64,000 nucleotides of DNA from Niallia sp052318935 (GCA_052318935.1 JBQRKO010000002.1), one strand, 5' to 3'; shown: positions 24,391-33,268, numbered from the stretch's first letter. Notes: generated by a model from the letters alone, not told the origin. Program-made: numbers and translations.

Positions 24391-26067
24391 ATGACGATTG
24401 AAATCAACTTAGATCATTCATGGAATGATGAATTATTAAAAAGAATGACTGAGGATGGTCCATGGGCTAATTGGGAACTATTTAAACTCTCCCTTGAGGT
24501 AGAACAGCATACGATTATTCGTGAATTCGAAGGACTTCAGGCACCAAATCATTTATCGGATTTAACACCCCTTCCTCATCAATTGGAAGTAGCAAAAAAA
24601 GTAATTGAAGATATGAACGGTAAAGCGATTTTAGCAGATGAAGTTGGTCTAGGCAAAACAATTGAAGCAGGTCTTATATTAAAAGAATATATGATTCGCG
24701 GACTAGTAAAAAAAGTGCTGATCTTAGTGCCAGCTTCTCTTGTCACACAATGGGCAACTGAGCTTAATGTAAAATTTTATATTCCGGCTGTTATTCAAAG
24801 AAAAAGCTATGTGTGGGAGCAATGTGATATTGTCGTATCATCCATTGATACAGCAAAAAGAGAACCACATCGGAAGATTATTTACGATCAAGATTATGAT
24901 TTAGTTATTATCGATGAAGCACATAAATTAAAAAATAATAAAACAAAAAACTATGAATTTGTACAAAACCTAAAAAAGAAATTTTGCCTTCTGTTAACGG
25001 CAACACCTATTCAAAATCGCATCAGTGAAATCTTTAATCTTGTTTCCTTGCTTAAACCTGGCCACTTAGGTAATGAATCTACTTTTTATGAAAAATATAA
25101 AAAAGACTCTCGTTCTATTAATGACGATGAACATTTAAAAGAACTTGTAAATAAAGTCATGATACGGAATCGCAGACATAATACGGGAATTGAATGGACA
25201 AAACGGGTTGTGGAAGCGGTAACCATTGATTTTTCTAAAGAGGAAAAAGATCTTTATGATACGATTGAACAATTAAAAAGCAGCCATCAAAACGAAGCAA
25301 ATGGCAGAAATCCATTCTCGATGATTACATTGCAGCGGGAAGCGTGCAGCAGCAGAGAAGCTGTTTACTACACCTTGCAAAATATGTTAAAAAAATCAGA
25401 AAATCCATCTGCTCAATTAACCAATAATATTCATTTACTGTTGAAGAAAGTGGAAGCTGTTACTTCGAACTCAAAAGCAGAAAAAGCGTTAGAACTCATC
25501 CAAAAAATTAATGATAAAGTCATTATTTTTACCGAATACCGTGCTACTCAGCTGTATCTGCAGTGGTTTTTAAAACAGCATGGAATCACTTCTGTACCAT
25601 TTCGAGGCGGCTTTAAAAGAGGAAAAAAAGATTGGATGAGGGATTTATTTCAAAACCACGCTCAAGTATTGATCGCAACGGAAGCTGGCGGCGAGGGAAT
25701 TAATCTGCAATTTTGCAACCATATTATTAACTTTGATTTGCCATGGAATCCTATGCGCCTCGAACAACGGATTGGCAGGATTCACCGTTTTGGCCAGAAG
25801 AAAAATGTCATGATTTATAATTTTGCTGTGAAACATACAGTCGAGGACCATATTTTAACATTATTATATGAAAAAATTCATTTATTTGAGAAAGTAATTG
25901 GCGAATTGGATGATATTTTAACAAAATTAGATTTTGGCAATATGGATGATTACATGGTGGACATTTTTTCTAATTCCCGCTCAGAAGGAGAAATGAAAAT
26001 AAAAATGGATAATTTAACGAGTATGATTGAATTTGCACAGACTCTTAAGGAGGTGAATAACAGTTAA
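24391..26067 (+). CDS. yqhH: SNF2-family helicase YqhH
   Basis: A 558-residue superfamily 2 ATPase. Motif I is DEVGLGKT (residues 83-90), motif II DEAH (175-178), motif III LLTATPIQNR, and the C-terminal helicase half has IIFTEYRATQ, LIATEAGGEGINLQ and QRIGRIHRFGQ. It belongs with YqhH/RapA-like translocases; the target is unknown. I start it at ATG 24391 because it gives the family N-terminus and the right length. Its last codons now read AAC AGT TAA because of a mobile element; before the insertion they were probably AAC GGA TGA, overlapping yqhG. Confidence 0.93.
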   Translation: MTIEINLDHSWNDELLKRMTEDGPWANWELFKLSLEVEQHTIIREFEGLQAPNHLSDLTPLPHQLEVAKKVIEDMNGKAILADEVGLGKTIEAGLILKEYMIRGLVKKVLILVPASLVTQWATELNVKFYIPAVIQRKSYVWEQCDIVVSSIDTAKREPHRKIIYDQDYDLVIIDEAHKLKNNKTKNYEFVQNLKKKFCLLLTATPIQNRISEIFNLVSLLKPGHLGNESTFYEKYKKDSRSINDDEHLKELVNKVMIRNRRHNTGIEWTKRVVEAVTIDFSKEEKDLYDTIEQLKSSHQNEANGRNPFSMITLQREACSSREAVYYTLQNMLKKSENPSAQLTNNIHLLLKKVEAVTSNSKAEKALELIQKINDKVIIFTEYRATQLYLQWFLKQHGITSVPFRGGFKRGKKDWMRDLFQNHAQVLIATEAGGEGINLQFCNHIINFDLPWNPMRLEQRIGRIHRFGQKKNVMIYNFAVKHTVEDHILTLLYEKIHLFEKVIGELDDILTKLDFGNMDDYMVDIFSNSRSEGEMKIKMDNLTSMIEFAQTLKEVNNS

Positions 26068-26147
26068 AAATATTTTGTAAAAGTTCATAAAAACTTCTTA
26101 TTTTATTATAATCTTTATTTTTATAATAAAACTAAGAGGTGATATAA

Positions 26148-26252
26148 ATGAGATACTATTCAATAGATGAATTTACTAAATGGATAGGAAAAACAACACA
26201 AACATTAAGTAAATGGGATAAACAAAATACTTTCAAACCATCATGTGATTGA
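26148..26252 (+). pseudogene. tnpA remnant (IS607 serine recombinase, HTH only)
   Basis: 34 codons starting MRYYSIDEFTKWIGKTTQTL and ending KPSCD, preceded by AGAGGTGATATAA. This matches the MerR-like DNA-binding start of IS607 TnpA (Y-S-I-x-E-F-x-K-x-I-G...T-L...W-D). The catalytic resolvase domain is absent. It could be translated as a mini-HTH peptide but cannot transpose the element. Confidence 0.8.
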
Positions 26253-27282
26253 AGGGGATTGTACAATTAGTTCAAAACAAGAAGAAAACTATAAGAACAG
26301 TAGTAAATTTTTATCTGATGAAACCCTGCGTAAAGAATTGACTGTTTTAAAACAAACGGAAGAATATGCTTGGTTGTATGATGTATCAAATAATATCACA
26401 AAACAAGTGATCAAAGATGCTTGTGATGCGTATAAGAAATTCTTTAAAAAACAAGCAGAGAAACCACGTTTTAAAAGCAGGAAGAAATCAAAACCGTCTT
26501 TTTATAATGATAACGTCAAACTCAAAGTTAAAAAGGATGAAGTCTTGATTGAAAAAGTTGGTTGGATTAAAACGTCTGAACTTTTGCCAATAGGTGTAAA
26601 GTACTTCAACCCAAGAATCAGTTTTAATGGTAAGTACTGGTATTTGTCTGTTGGAATGGAAGAAGGAATACAATCAACGGAATTAACAAATGTTTCACTT
26701 GGAATTGATGTTGGTGTGAAAGAATTAGCAATATGTTCAGATGGTAGAAAGTTTAAAAACATAAACAAAACAAATGTAGTAAAAAAGGCAGAAAAACGCC
26801 TTCGCAGGTTGCAGCGTCAAGTTTCTCGAAAATATCAAATGAACAAGGAGGGAGACCGTTTCGTCAAAACCAGCAACATTATAAAAATCGAAAGGAAAGT
26901 GCGGAACCTATATAGAAGATTATCGAATATCAGAACCAATTATCTTCATCAAACGACAAACGATATTGTGAAAACCAAACCATATCGAATTGTAATGGAA
27001 AGCTTAAACATCAAAGGAATGATGAAGAATAAGCATTTATCAGAAGCGATTGCCAAACAAGGATTATACGAATTCAAACAGCAAATCCAGTATAAGAAGC
27101 ATGGGATTGAATTTGTGGAGGCTGATAAATGGTATCCATCTTCTAAAATGTGTTCATGTTGTGGAACGGTTAAAAAGAATCTAAAGCTATCTGACCGAAT
27201 ATATCAATGTGATTGTGGTCTTGTAATAGATAGAGATTTGAACGCTTCTATCAACTTATCACATTATCAATTAGCAAATTAA
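26245..27282 (+). pseudogene. tnpB: TnpB, N-terminally truncated, catalytic residues intact
   Basis: 345 codons from a GTG that overlaps the tnpA remnant. RuvC-I is LGIDVGVKELA (Asp155), RuvC-II MESLNIKG (Glu252), and RuvC-III DRDLNAS (329-335). The zinc finger is CSCCG (303-307) with QCDCG (321-325). The open frame joins homology only around QEENYKNSSKFLSDETLRK, so about 33 N-terminal residues (start of the wedge domain) are missing. TnpB is an RNA-guided DNA nuclease. With the RuvC triad intact but the N-terminus gone, activity is doubtful. Confidence 0.85.
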
Positions 27283-27434
27283 CACCTTAAACGTTATTGC
27301 TAATATGTAGGATTCGTTGTATCCGAATTTACGCCCTCGGAGTGTCATATCAAACGAAAGTAGCTTCGGCAAAATCGGACACGAAGAACAGGGAAATAAA
27401 CAAGCTTTATAGATTTTTATGAGGTTTTGACAAC
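27283..27434 (+). ncRNA. Probable TnpB omega RNA (right-end RNA)
   Basis: 152 nt from the tnpB stop to the element end, with hairpin-forming segments (for example ATTCGTTGTATCCGAAT) and a terminal TTTTATGAGGTTTTGACAAC. In IS605/IS607 elements this region plus the 3' end of tnpB forms the guide scaffold, and the guide is the flanking sequence. Here the guide would begin GGATGAACCATATGAAGC, the start of yqhG. Confidence 0.6.
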
Positions 27435-27436
27435 GG

Positions 27437-28240
27437 ATGAACCATATGAAGCAGCAGGAAATTCATCAATTTCTTGAAAAATTTTTCCAAGCAACGGATT
27501 GCGAGATAATCGAAAATAATAAAGGCTATTTGATTGTGCAATTAACAATTGATTTGGATAAAGAGCTGATGAACCGCCCATTTTATTGGCATTATCTCGA
27601 AAAAACTGGCGGCACCCCAAATCCAGCAAAGTTGACATTAATAACGGATCCGAACATTGCCCCCAACGAGATAAAGGGCGAATTAATTCATTTCGGTTCA
27701 CCACGGCTTCATCAATTATTTGCTTGTGCAAAAAAACTATCTCGGTATATTCGTTTATACGAAAATGTAGTAGGACAAACCCAGCAGCATACGGCATTAA
27801 AACCTTGGTTAAATATCAATATGAAAATATCTTATCAATGCGATCGCAAAAAGGATGTGTATCGTTCTATCGGTCTTCAGTTAATAAATGGACAAATAGT
27901 CGATGATTTTCAAACAAAAATGCAAAAACTATCTTTATCTGCGAAAATCCCCGATTATGCTTTTACCTTATCGCCATTAATTATGCCAAAGAGCGGGATG
28001 ATAAGAATTGAAAATACAATTCAACAATCATTAACGCAAGAAGATCATACTTGGGCAGAAGAAGCGAAACAACGATGGACAAAGGATTTACAATTATTAG
28101 AACATTTTTATGAAGATATAGAGGAACCATCAGAAAGCTTACAGAATGAAAAGTTGGCATTAAAGGAACAATACGAACCAAAAATAAATATTTCGATTAT
28201 TAACGGCGGCTTTTTTTATATAGCTTCAGAAGCTATATAA
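27437..28240 (+). CDS. yqhG: YqhG family protein
   Basis: A 267-residue conserved Bacillus protein of unknown function that always follows the YqhH helicase in this neighbourhood. The N-terminus is QEIHQFLEKFFQATDCEII. No membrane segment. Its native AAGGAGG is now 1.37 kb upstream, on the far side of the inserted element. Only GAGGT, 12 nt before the ATG and inside the element's right end, remains as a possible ribosome binding site, so expression may be low. Confidence 0.88.
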   Translation: MNHMKQQEIHQFLEKFFQATDCEIIENNKGYLIVQLTIDLDKELMNRPFYWHYLEKTGGTPNPAKLTLITDPNIAPNEIKGELIHFGSPRLHQLFACAKKLSRYIRLYENVVGQTQQHTALKPWLNINMKISYQCDRKKDVYRSIGLQLINGQIVDDFQTKMQKLSLSAKIPDYAFTLSPLIMPKSGMIRIENTIQQSLTQEDHTWAEEAKQRWTKDLQLLEHFYEDIEEPSESLQNEKLALKEQYEPKINISIINGGFFYIASEAI

Positions 28241-28290
28241 AAAGGCTGCTTGTTCGGAGTTATCATCCCTACAAGCAGCCTTTTTATGTT
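28238..28290. terminator. Bidirectional terminator between yqhG and yqzE
   Basis: AAAAAGGCTGCTTGT and ACAAGCAGCCTTTTT form a 15-bp perfect stem with T- and A-runs. It ends both convergent transcripts, including the comG operon. Confidence 0.92.
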
Positions 28291-28483
28291 ATCTTTTTAT
28301 TTTAGTTCTTCTATTTTTGACACTTGCAGCAATTACATAAGGCAATATGCCAAACCAACGCAGCATAAAGGGTTCTTTGTTACCTTTACGTTCCGCTTTT
28401 AATTTTTTTCGCTGATCTTTAGGCTGATCCATATATTGCACAAATGTTTGCGTTAAATATTTTACATAATCATTCGTGTTCAT
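28289..28483 (-). CDS. yqzE: YqzE family protein
   Basis: A 64-residue basic protein starting MNTNDYVKYLTQTFVQYMD and ending with one hydrophobic stretch (RWFGILPYVIAASV) and a basic tail. YqzE is a conserved small protein at the 3' end of the Bacillus comG operon; function is unknown. I choose ATG 28483, preceded by GGTGATAAG, over the longer open frame. Confidence 0.88.
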   Translation of the reverse strand: MNTNDYVKYLTQTFVQYMDQPKDQRKKLKAERKGNKEPFMLRWFGILPYVIAASVKNRRTKIKR

Positions 28484-28552
28484 CTTATCACCACAGCTTT
28501 TTATTAATAGGATGACCAACTCCTCTCCTATTTATTCAAGTAAATGAAGATG

Positions 28553-28939
28553 CTATTTATTTACCTCGACCCATTTGGTCATTTTTTTCTTTTCTTTATC
28601 ATAATAACTCAACGCCCAAAGTCGGTAATTTGGAGGTGCAAGAAGGGAATATTCTACTTTTTCAACTGTAGGAGAATCCTTGGTTATCGTGTAATCAATC
28701 GTTGTATTGAAGTAATTGTATTGACCCGTTTCTGGAATTTCTTCTCCATTTGACAGCTTTTTTTCTAAGTCTTTTACCGTACTCATGAAATAATATTCTT
28801 GCCTGTACATAGCTTTCGTTTCTTGAAAAATGTGTTTTTTATTGACATAAAGCTGAATCATTACTAGAAAGAAGAGAATAAATAAGATAAAAATACAAAA
28901 AGTAATTGGATAAATAACCCCTTTTTCATTTCGAATCAT
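28553..28939 (-). CDS. comGG: Competence pseudopilin ComGG
   Basis: About 128 residues with an N-terminal hydrophobic segment (ITFCIFILFILFFLVMIQLY). It lacks a strong pilin cleavage motif, as ComGG usually does. It is a minor pseudopilin of the competence pseudopilus for DNA uptake. The start I choose, MIRNEKGVIYP, is 4-5 nt after AAGGGAG and overlaps comGF by 14 bp. Confidence 0.85.
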   Translation of the reverse strand: MIRNEKGVIYPITFCIFILFILFFLVMIQLYVNKKHIFQETKAMYRQEYYFMSTVKDLEKKLSNGEEIPETGQYNYFNTTIDYTITKDSPTVEKVEYSLLAPPNYRLWALSYYDKEKKKMTKWVEVNK

Positions 28940-29411
28940 TATTACTCCCTTCAAGCTGTACATACGACAAAATATTTACTTCTTTTTGCTGGTTATAAAC
29001 ATTTTTCACTTCCACTTTTACACCATTGTGAATTTCAGAAAATTGTACAGAAGCTACACCTTGTAAAGTTACTTCATGTCCAGTTGCATTAACTCTCCTT
29101 CTTATTTTCGTTAAATATAATTCATACATAATATTCTCCCCGTCCACATATAACAACAGCTTATTGTTTTCGACATGAATGGATTCAGACATTCTCACTT
29201 CTTTTTTTAATTGACCGACAAAAACTTGCCATTCCATCTCTTTTAATTGAACAGCGACCATTTGTTTTTCTATAATTATGTGTAAAATGGGAGGGAGGAA
29301 GGCAATGATTAACAAAAAAAGGAATAACGAAAACAGCATGTCCAATAACATAAATCCCTTATCATTGAACATTTTCACAAATTTGCTGTTTTTTCTGGAA
29401 AACATTCTCAT
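28926..29411 (-). CDS. comGF: Competence pseudopilin ComGF
   Basis: A 161-residue protein with an N-terminal GFMLLDMLFSLFLFLLII segment similar to a pseudopilin leader, although the usual Glu at +5 is replaced by Asp. The start could be the first ATG (29411) or an internal one nearer the prepilin motif. It overlaps comGE and comGG, typical of this tightly coupled operon. It is a minor component of the DNA-uptake pseudopilus. Confidence 0.85.
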   Translation of the reverse strand: MRMFSRKNSKFVKMFNDKGFMLLDMLFSLFLFLLIIAFLPPILHIIIEKQMVAVQLKEMEWQVFVGQLKKEVRMSESIHVENNKLLLYVDGENIMYELYLTKIRRRVNATGHEVTLQGVASVQFSEIHNGVKVEVKNVYNQQKEVNILSYVQLEGSNNDSK

Positions 29412-29682
29412 AATATAAACATACTTCCTCCTCCCTTATCCACTTTATAGAATATCGTGTCCCATTCTTTTCTACTTCCATTCCCTTTTTTTCTTTTTCT
29501 TCTACACGAAACTGCATCAAATATTCGTATAAAAGTTGAGTAGATGTTAACTCCTGATCTAATTGCTGATACTGTTTTAACAAATGGGTATAAGCAGGAA
29601 TAAAGAAAAGGGTTAAAAGAGACCAAATAGTTAAAGCTAAAAACATTTCTAGTAAGGAAAAACCTTTACAATTTTGCAACAT
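29362..29682 (-). CDS. comGE: Competence pseudopilin ComGE
   Basis: A 106-residue minor pseudopilin with the leader KGFSLLEMFLALTIWSLLTL, where GF-S-L-L-E matches the prepilin peptidase site (Glu at +5). A short soluble domain follows. It overlaps comGD by 17 bp and comGF by 50 bp. Confidence 0.88.
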   Translation of the reverse strand: MLQNCKGFSLLEMFLALTIWSLLTLFFIPAYTHLLKQYQQLDQELTSTQLLYEYLMQFRVEEKEKKGMEVEKNGTRYSIKWIREEEVCLYYENVFQKKQQICENVQ

Positions 29683-30106
29683 AAAATCTTCCTTGTCCTA
29701 TTTGAACAGTAAATTTGTAATTTTTATCTTCTATAGAAATGTAATAAGTGGCAAATTCCGACACATTGCCATTTCGAACGATGGAGAAAGAAATTGGGGT
29801 TAAATCTTGATTGATTTTTATACTTTCATCATAATAACGATCAACAATGTAGCCAGTCTGCATATCCCCACTAATATAATACCGCTTATGTTTAGGATAA
29901 AAATACACATACATCTTCATTTGATGAGATAAAGCATAGCTTTGGGCGTAATACAAATCCGACTGTAAAGTTGAAAAAAACAACTTTTCTTTAACCATAA
30001 CATGCTGCGGTCTAAATAGTAGAAATGATATGGAAAGGAGAATCATAAAAACGGAAAGTGAAACCAACATTTCAATTAATGTAAAGCCTTTTTGATTATT
30101 TATCAT
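29666..30106 (-). CDS. comGD: Competence pseudopilin ComGD
   Basis: A 146-residue minor pseudopilin. The leader is NNQKGFTLIEMLVSLSVFMI, with cleavage expected after the Gly and Glu at +5. It overlaps comGC by 4 bp (ATGA). The soluble domain is of the GspH type. Confidence 0.92.
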   Translation of the reverse strand: MINNQKGFTLIEMLVSLSVFMILLSISFLLFRPQHVMVKEKLFFSTLQSDLYYAQSYALSHQMKMYVYFYPKHKRYYISGDMQTGYIVDRYYDESIKINQDLTPISFSIVRNGNVSEFATYYISIEDKNYKFTVQIGQGRFYVAKL

Positions 30107-30414
30107 GGTGTACTTGCAACCGACACCTCGCCACTACTACTAATGACAACTGCCTTTCCATTTGGACAGGTTGTTTGACCTTCTTGGACATAACCAGCAT
30201 CTGCAAGAGCTTCCATATCTGTTGGATATTTTTGATTATCCATATAATAGGACTGGACTTCTGCTTGAGCCATTTTTACAAATGCATCACAACCTGTTTT
30301 ATTAATTTTAGAATTATGTTTTGTAACATTTGGAATCGTAATAAGAAGCAATATCGAAATAACGAGAAGAACTATCATCATTTCAATTAACGTAAACCCT
30401 TTTTCATTTTTCAT
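30103..30414 (-). CDS. comGC: Major competence pseudopilin ComGC
   Basis: A 103-residue major subunit of the competence pseudopilus. The leader KNEKGFTLIEMMIVLLVISI carries the classical prepilin site. Two Cys (TGCDAFV and QTTCPNG) match the intramolecular disulfide of ComGC. The ribosome binding site is AAGGAG. ComC (prepilin peptidase) is not in the window. Confidence 0.95.
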   Translation of the reverse strand: MKNEKGFTLIEMMIVLLVISILLLITIPNVTKHNSKINKTGCDAFVKMAQAEVQSYYMDNQKYPTDMEALADAGYVQEGQTTCPNGKAVVISSSGEVSVASTP

Positions 30415-30426
30415 TCTTTTCTCCTT

Positions 30427-31461
30427 TCAAAAACCGTCTAACAACTGAAACATCGGTAATAATACAGCTAAATACAAACTAATAATGAGCAAACCAACCA
30501 ATGCATACAAACTTGGCTGAATTATTTTTATTGTTTTGTTCGCTCCTTCCTGAAACGTATTTATACAAAAACTGCTAAAATAGTGAAGTTCTTGATCTAA
30601 TCTTCCATTTTCTTGCCCATGCTGCAGTATTCTCCGTAATTCTTTTTCAAAAAAAGGAATGACGCTAAAAGCTTGTTCTAATCGTTCTCCCTTTCGCAAA
30701 TGTTCCATGACTATTAATCCTACCTCAGCATATAAACGCTGCTGTTTATTTTGTTGGAAAAATTGTAGACTTTCATAAATCGAAAATCCGCTTGACACTA
30801 AATAACTTAATTGAAGTGTAATGATGTGGGTATAATAAAGAGAGAAGTATCTACCAATCAGAGGCAGTTGAACAAACATAGTACATCTTGTAATCATATC
30901 TTGTTTTTTAAAATAAAGATGATAATAAAGAATCAATAGGAGGATACATATGACAAGCAGCATGGAAATAATGGGGATTACTTTTCCAGCCCCAATAACA
31001 AAAACCATAAATATATTTTTCTTTAAATCCATGGATACAAAAAGACTTGTGAATTTTGGGAGTAGAATCTGTTGTACAAAAAAGAATAGGATGCATGTAA
31101 AACTAATTAAAAAAAGTGGATAGTAGAGGAGTTTTTTCAATTTTGCAACCGTTTCTTGTCTAGTTAATATCATTTTGCTGCCATCTTGAAAGGCTGCTGC
31201 AAAGCCGCCATGTTTCTCAGCAAAAAATACATAGCTGATCAACTGTTCATTAAATTGCATTTTTTTTAAGTTTTCATAAAACGATTCACCTCCTTGTAAG
31301 GCACCAATGCATGCCCGTATATCTTCCTGCTTTTGATCGGACAAATAATAAAGAGTAGAATGTGCTGCTTCTGCTAGTGAATAACCTCTTTCTAATAGCT
31401 CCCCAATACTTTTTAATAACAATGCTTGCTCTGTAAGTGACCATTTATTTTGTTTCTTCAT
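30427..31461 (-). CDS. comGB: Competence type II secretion membrane platform ComGB
   Basis: A 344-residue polytopic platform protein (GspF/PilC family) with two GspF-type halves and membrane segments near residues 117-137, 160-187 and the C-terminus (LVGLLIISLYLAVLLPMF). It couples the ComGA ATPase to pseudopilus assembly. The N-terminus in relatives is like MKKQNKWSLTEQALLLK, so I choose ATG 31461; an upstream ATG at 31485 is possible. It overlaps comGA by 17 bp. Confidence 0.92.
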   Translation of the reverse strand: MKKQNKWSLTEQALLLKSIGELLERGYSLAEAAHSTLYYLSDQKQEDIRACIGALQGGESFYENLKKMQFNEQLISYVFFAEKHGGFAAAFQDGSKMILTRQETVAKLKKLLYYPLFLISFTCILFFFVQQILLPKFTSLFVSMDLKKNIFMVFVIGAGKVIPIISMLLVICILLLILYYHLYFKKQDMITRCTMFVQLPLIGRYFSLYYTHIITLQLSYLVSSGFSIYESLQFFQQNKQQRLYAEVGLIVMEHLRKGERLEQAFSVIPFFEKELRRILQHGQENGRLDQELHYFSSFCINTFQEGANKTIKIIQPSLYALVGLLIISLYLAVLLPMFQLLDGF

Positions 31462-32515
31462 CATATACCCAACGTTCATATTCATCTTCTTTAATAAAAC
31501 CTAAAGCTATTCCTTTATTAATATTTTGAGCTAATGTTTTGTACTTGCTTGTTTCCTTGTAAACATTATTATGGAGAATGGGGAGAATCGTTTTTCCTGT
31601 TATAATCTCAAAAACACTTGCCCTTTTCACCCGGTCTTTTAAGCTAAAACAATAGGTAGAACAATCGCCGCTGCAATATGGACAAACTAGTTCTACTAAT
31701 CTTTGTGCTGTTACTGCAATCAATGTTTGTTCTATTTCCAGCTTATTCACACCAAATTCCAGTAAACGATGAACCGCCCCTTTTGCATCTCGTGTATGCA
31801 TCGTTGTGATGACAAGATGTCCAGTTAAAGCTGCACGTATAGCTATATGCGCCGTTTCTGCATCTCTTATTTCTCCAACCATAATAATATCTGGATCATG
31901 GCGTAAGATCGCTTTTAAACCTGTTGAATACGTAATGCCTGCTTTTTCATTCACTTGTATTTGCAGAACATTTTCTTGTGTTTTTTCAATTGGGTCTTCT
32001 AAACTAATAACATTACGATGATATAAATGGGCGTTTTCGTTAAGCAAAGAATATAATGTAGTTGTTTTACCTGATCCGGTCGGTCCTGTAAAAATGACAA
32101 GCCCGTGTGCATGCTTTAATAATGCAATTAATTTTCGTGAAGTATCTGGAAATAAACTAATGTGATAAATGGGGATTTCGTTTTTATCTTGCAAGATGCG
32201 GATGACTAAACTTTCATGTGGAATAGACGGCAGAGTGGAAAGCCGGAGTCCTATTTGCTCCCCTTTAATAGTAGTCGAATAAGAACCATTCTGAGGTCGC
32301 CTTCGTTCTCCAATATCCATAAATGCTGAAAATTTAAAATGGGAAATTAGTTTGTCACAATCTTTTGAGGAAAGAATATGTTTTGACTGTAGTTTGTTGG
32401 AAATGCGGAATTGAAGATGTGATTCTTTCTGTTTCGGGATAATATGAATATCTGTTGCTTCCTCTTCAACAGCTTCCCGAATAATACGGTTTGCAAATGC
32501 CTCAATCGACATCAT
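31445..32515 (-). CDS. comGA: Competence assembly ATPase ComGA
   Basis: A 356-residue GspE/PilB-family ATPase powering pseudopilus assembly. Walker A is GPTGSGKTT (144-152), the Asp box follows in SLEDPIE, Walker B is IIMVGEIRD, and the His box is LVITTMHTRDA. A cysteine-rich segment (CPYCSGDCSTYC) near the C-terminus could bind zinc. It is the first gene of comG; the region upstream is AT-rich, but I could not fit an exact ComK box. Confidence 0.95.
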   Translation of the reverse strand: MMSIEAFANRIIREAVEEEATDIHIIPKQKESHLQFRISNKLQSKHILSSKDCDKLISHFKFSAFMDIGERRRPQNGSYSTTIKGEQIGLRLSTLPSIPHESLVIRILQDKNEIPIYHISLFPDTSRKLIALLKHAHGLVIFTGPTGSGKTTTLYSLLNENAHLYHRNVISLEDPIEKTQENVLQIQVNEKAGITYSTGLKAILRHDPDIIMVGEIRDAETAHIAIRAALTGHLVITTMHTRDAKGAVHRLLEFGVNKLEIEQTLIAVTAQRLVELVCPYCSGDCSTYCFSLKDRVKRASVFEIITGKTILPILHNNVYKETSKYKTLAQNINKGIALGFIKEDEYERWVYDEETK

Positions 32516-32742
32516 GCTGCATTAAGCACCACCTTTCATTTGTTTAACAACTATTTCGATATTTCTTTCGCTATTCCTTCTAAAATATTTAAATTTTTTT
32601 ATTTTTTTTCAATAATTGCAGAAAAAAAGCAAATTATTTTCTAGGATGGAGAATAAGGAAGCTTTCTTCATAAGATTTTCAAAAAGAGATGTATAAAAAC
32701 CACCTTTTCATTCCATACTATATTTTGTGGCAATTAATTTAT

Positions 32743-32814
32743 TGGGCTATAGCCAAGCGGTAAGGCAACGGACTTTGACTCCGTCACTCGTTGGTTCGAA
32801 TCCAGCTAGCCCAG
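32743..32814 (+). tRNA. tRNA-Gln (anticodon TTG)
   Basis: A complete 72-nt cloverleaf. The acceptor TGGGCTA pairs with TAGCCCA, and G is the discriminator base. The D-arm has AGCCAAGCGGTAAGGC, the anticodon loop CTTTGAC gives TTG, and the T-arm is GTTGGTTCGAATCCAGC. CCA is not encoded. It is a single tRNA gene followed by a terminator. Confidence 0.96.
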
Positions 32815-32837
32815 TCCAAACCAACTTTTTTTCTTCA

Positions 32838-32885
32838 TTAAAAAGAAGCAGGCCCGTCAATGAACGGAGCATGCTTCTTTTTCTT
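32838..32885 (+). terminator. Terminator after tRNA-Gln
   Basis: AAAAAGAAGCA and TGCTTCTTTTT form an 11-bp stem around a loop of about 20 nt, ending in a T-run. Confidence 0.85.
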
Positions 32886-32886
32886 T

Positions 32887-33096
32887 GGCTGTTTTCTCAA
32901 AGTTTGTTGTTTTTTACGTAAAAAAAATAGGAGAAGAAGTACTCAGCAGACTGAATACACGTAGACTCCTGTGGGAATGCGAGAAAGACGAGACCCCACA
33001 GGAGCGTATGCGACGAGGAGGCTCGGCGCTCGCCCACGGAAAGCGAAGTGTATTCGGGCTGCGAGTTTATAAGCAACAGTCTATAGGTAAACAGCC
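32887..33096. repeat. Family B repeat, full-length
   Basis: A 210-bp element with terminal inverted GGCTGTTTTC and GTAAACAGCC. The interior is strongly structured: GACTCCTGTGGG and CCCACAGGAGC are inverted, as are other GC-rich blocks around CGACGAGGAGGCTCGGCGC. An open frame runs through but has no ribosome binding site and is not conserved between copies. It fills the space between the tRNA terminator and the next gene's promoter. Confidence 0.85.
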
Positions 33097-33268
33097 TTTT
33101 CTTTTTATCCTTTTATTAACTTGTTTACCCTAAAAATACTGAATATGTATATTTTTTGAACAAACTTATGGGCAAGATGTGAACATTTTATAAACTTATT
33201 GTTTTTACAGTGTTTATGGTAGATTGCTATATTATAATAAAGAAAATTAAATACGGAGGGGAAAAGCG

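Larger units (their letters stand above)
26062..27434 (+). mobile_element. Decayed IS607-type element between yqhH and yqhG
   Basis: A 1,373-bp insertion. Removing it rejoins GAATAAC and GGATGAACC, recreating a yqhH stop TGA that overlaps the yqhG ATG, plus the AAGGAGG 10 nt upstream. AAC occurs at both junctions, compatible with a short serine-recombinase core. Inside are a 34-codon tnpA remnant, an N-terminally truncated tnpB and a 3' omega RNA region. A single deletion appears to have removed most of tnpA and the start of tnpB. Confidence 0.85.

Noticed and set aside
32516..32742. ComK box upstream of comGA
   Set aside because: The region is full of A and T runs, but I could not find a pair of exact AAAA-N5-TTTT boxes at accepted spacing, so I do not annotate one.
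32885..33133. Open frame of 82 codons within the family B repeat
   Set aside because: It starts inside the repeat, has no ribosome binding site, and the frame is not kept in the other copies.
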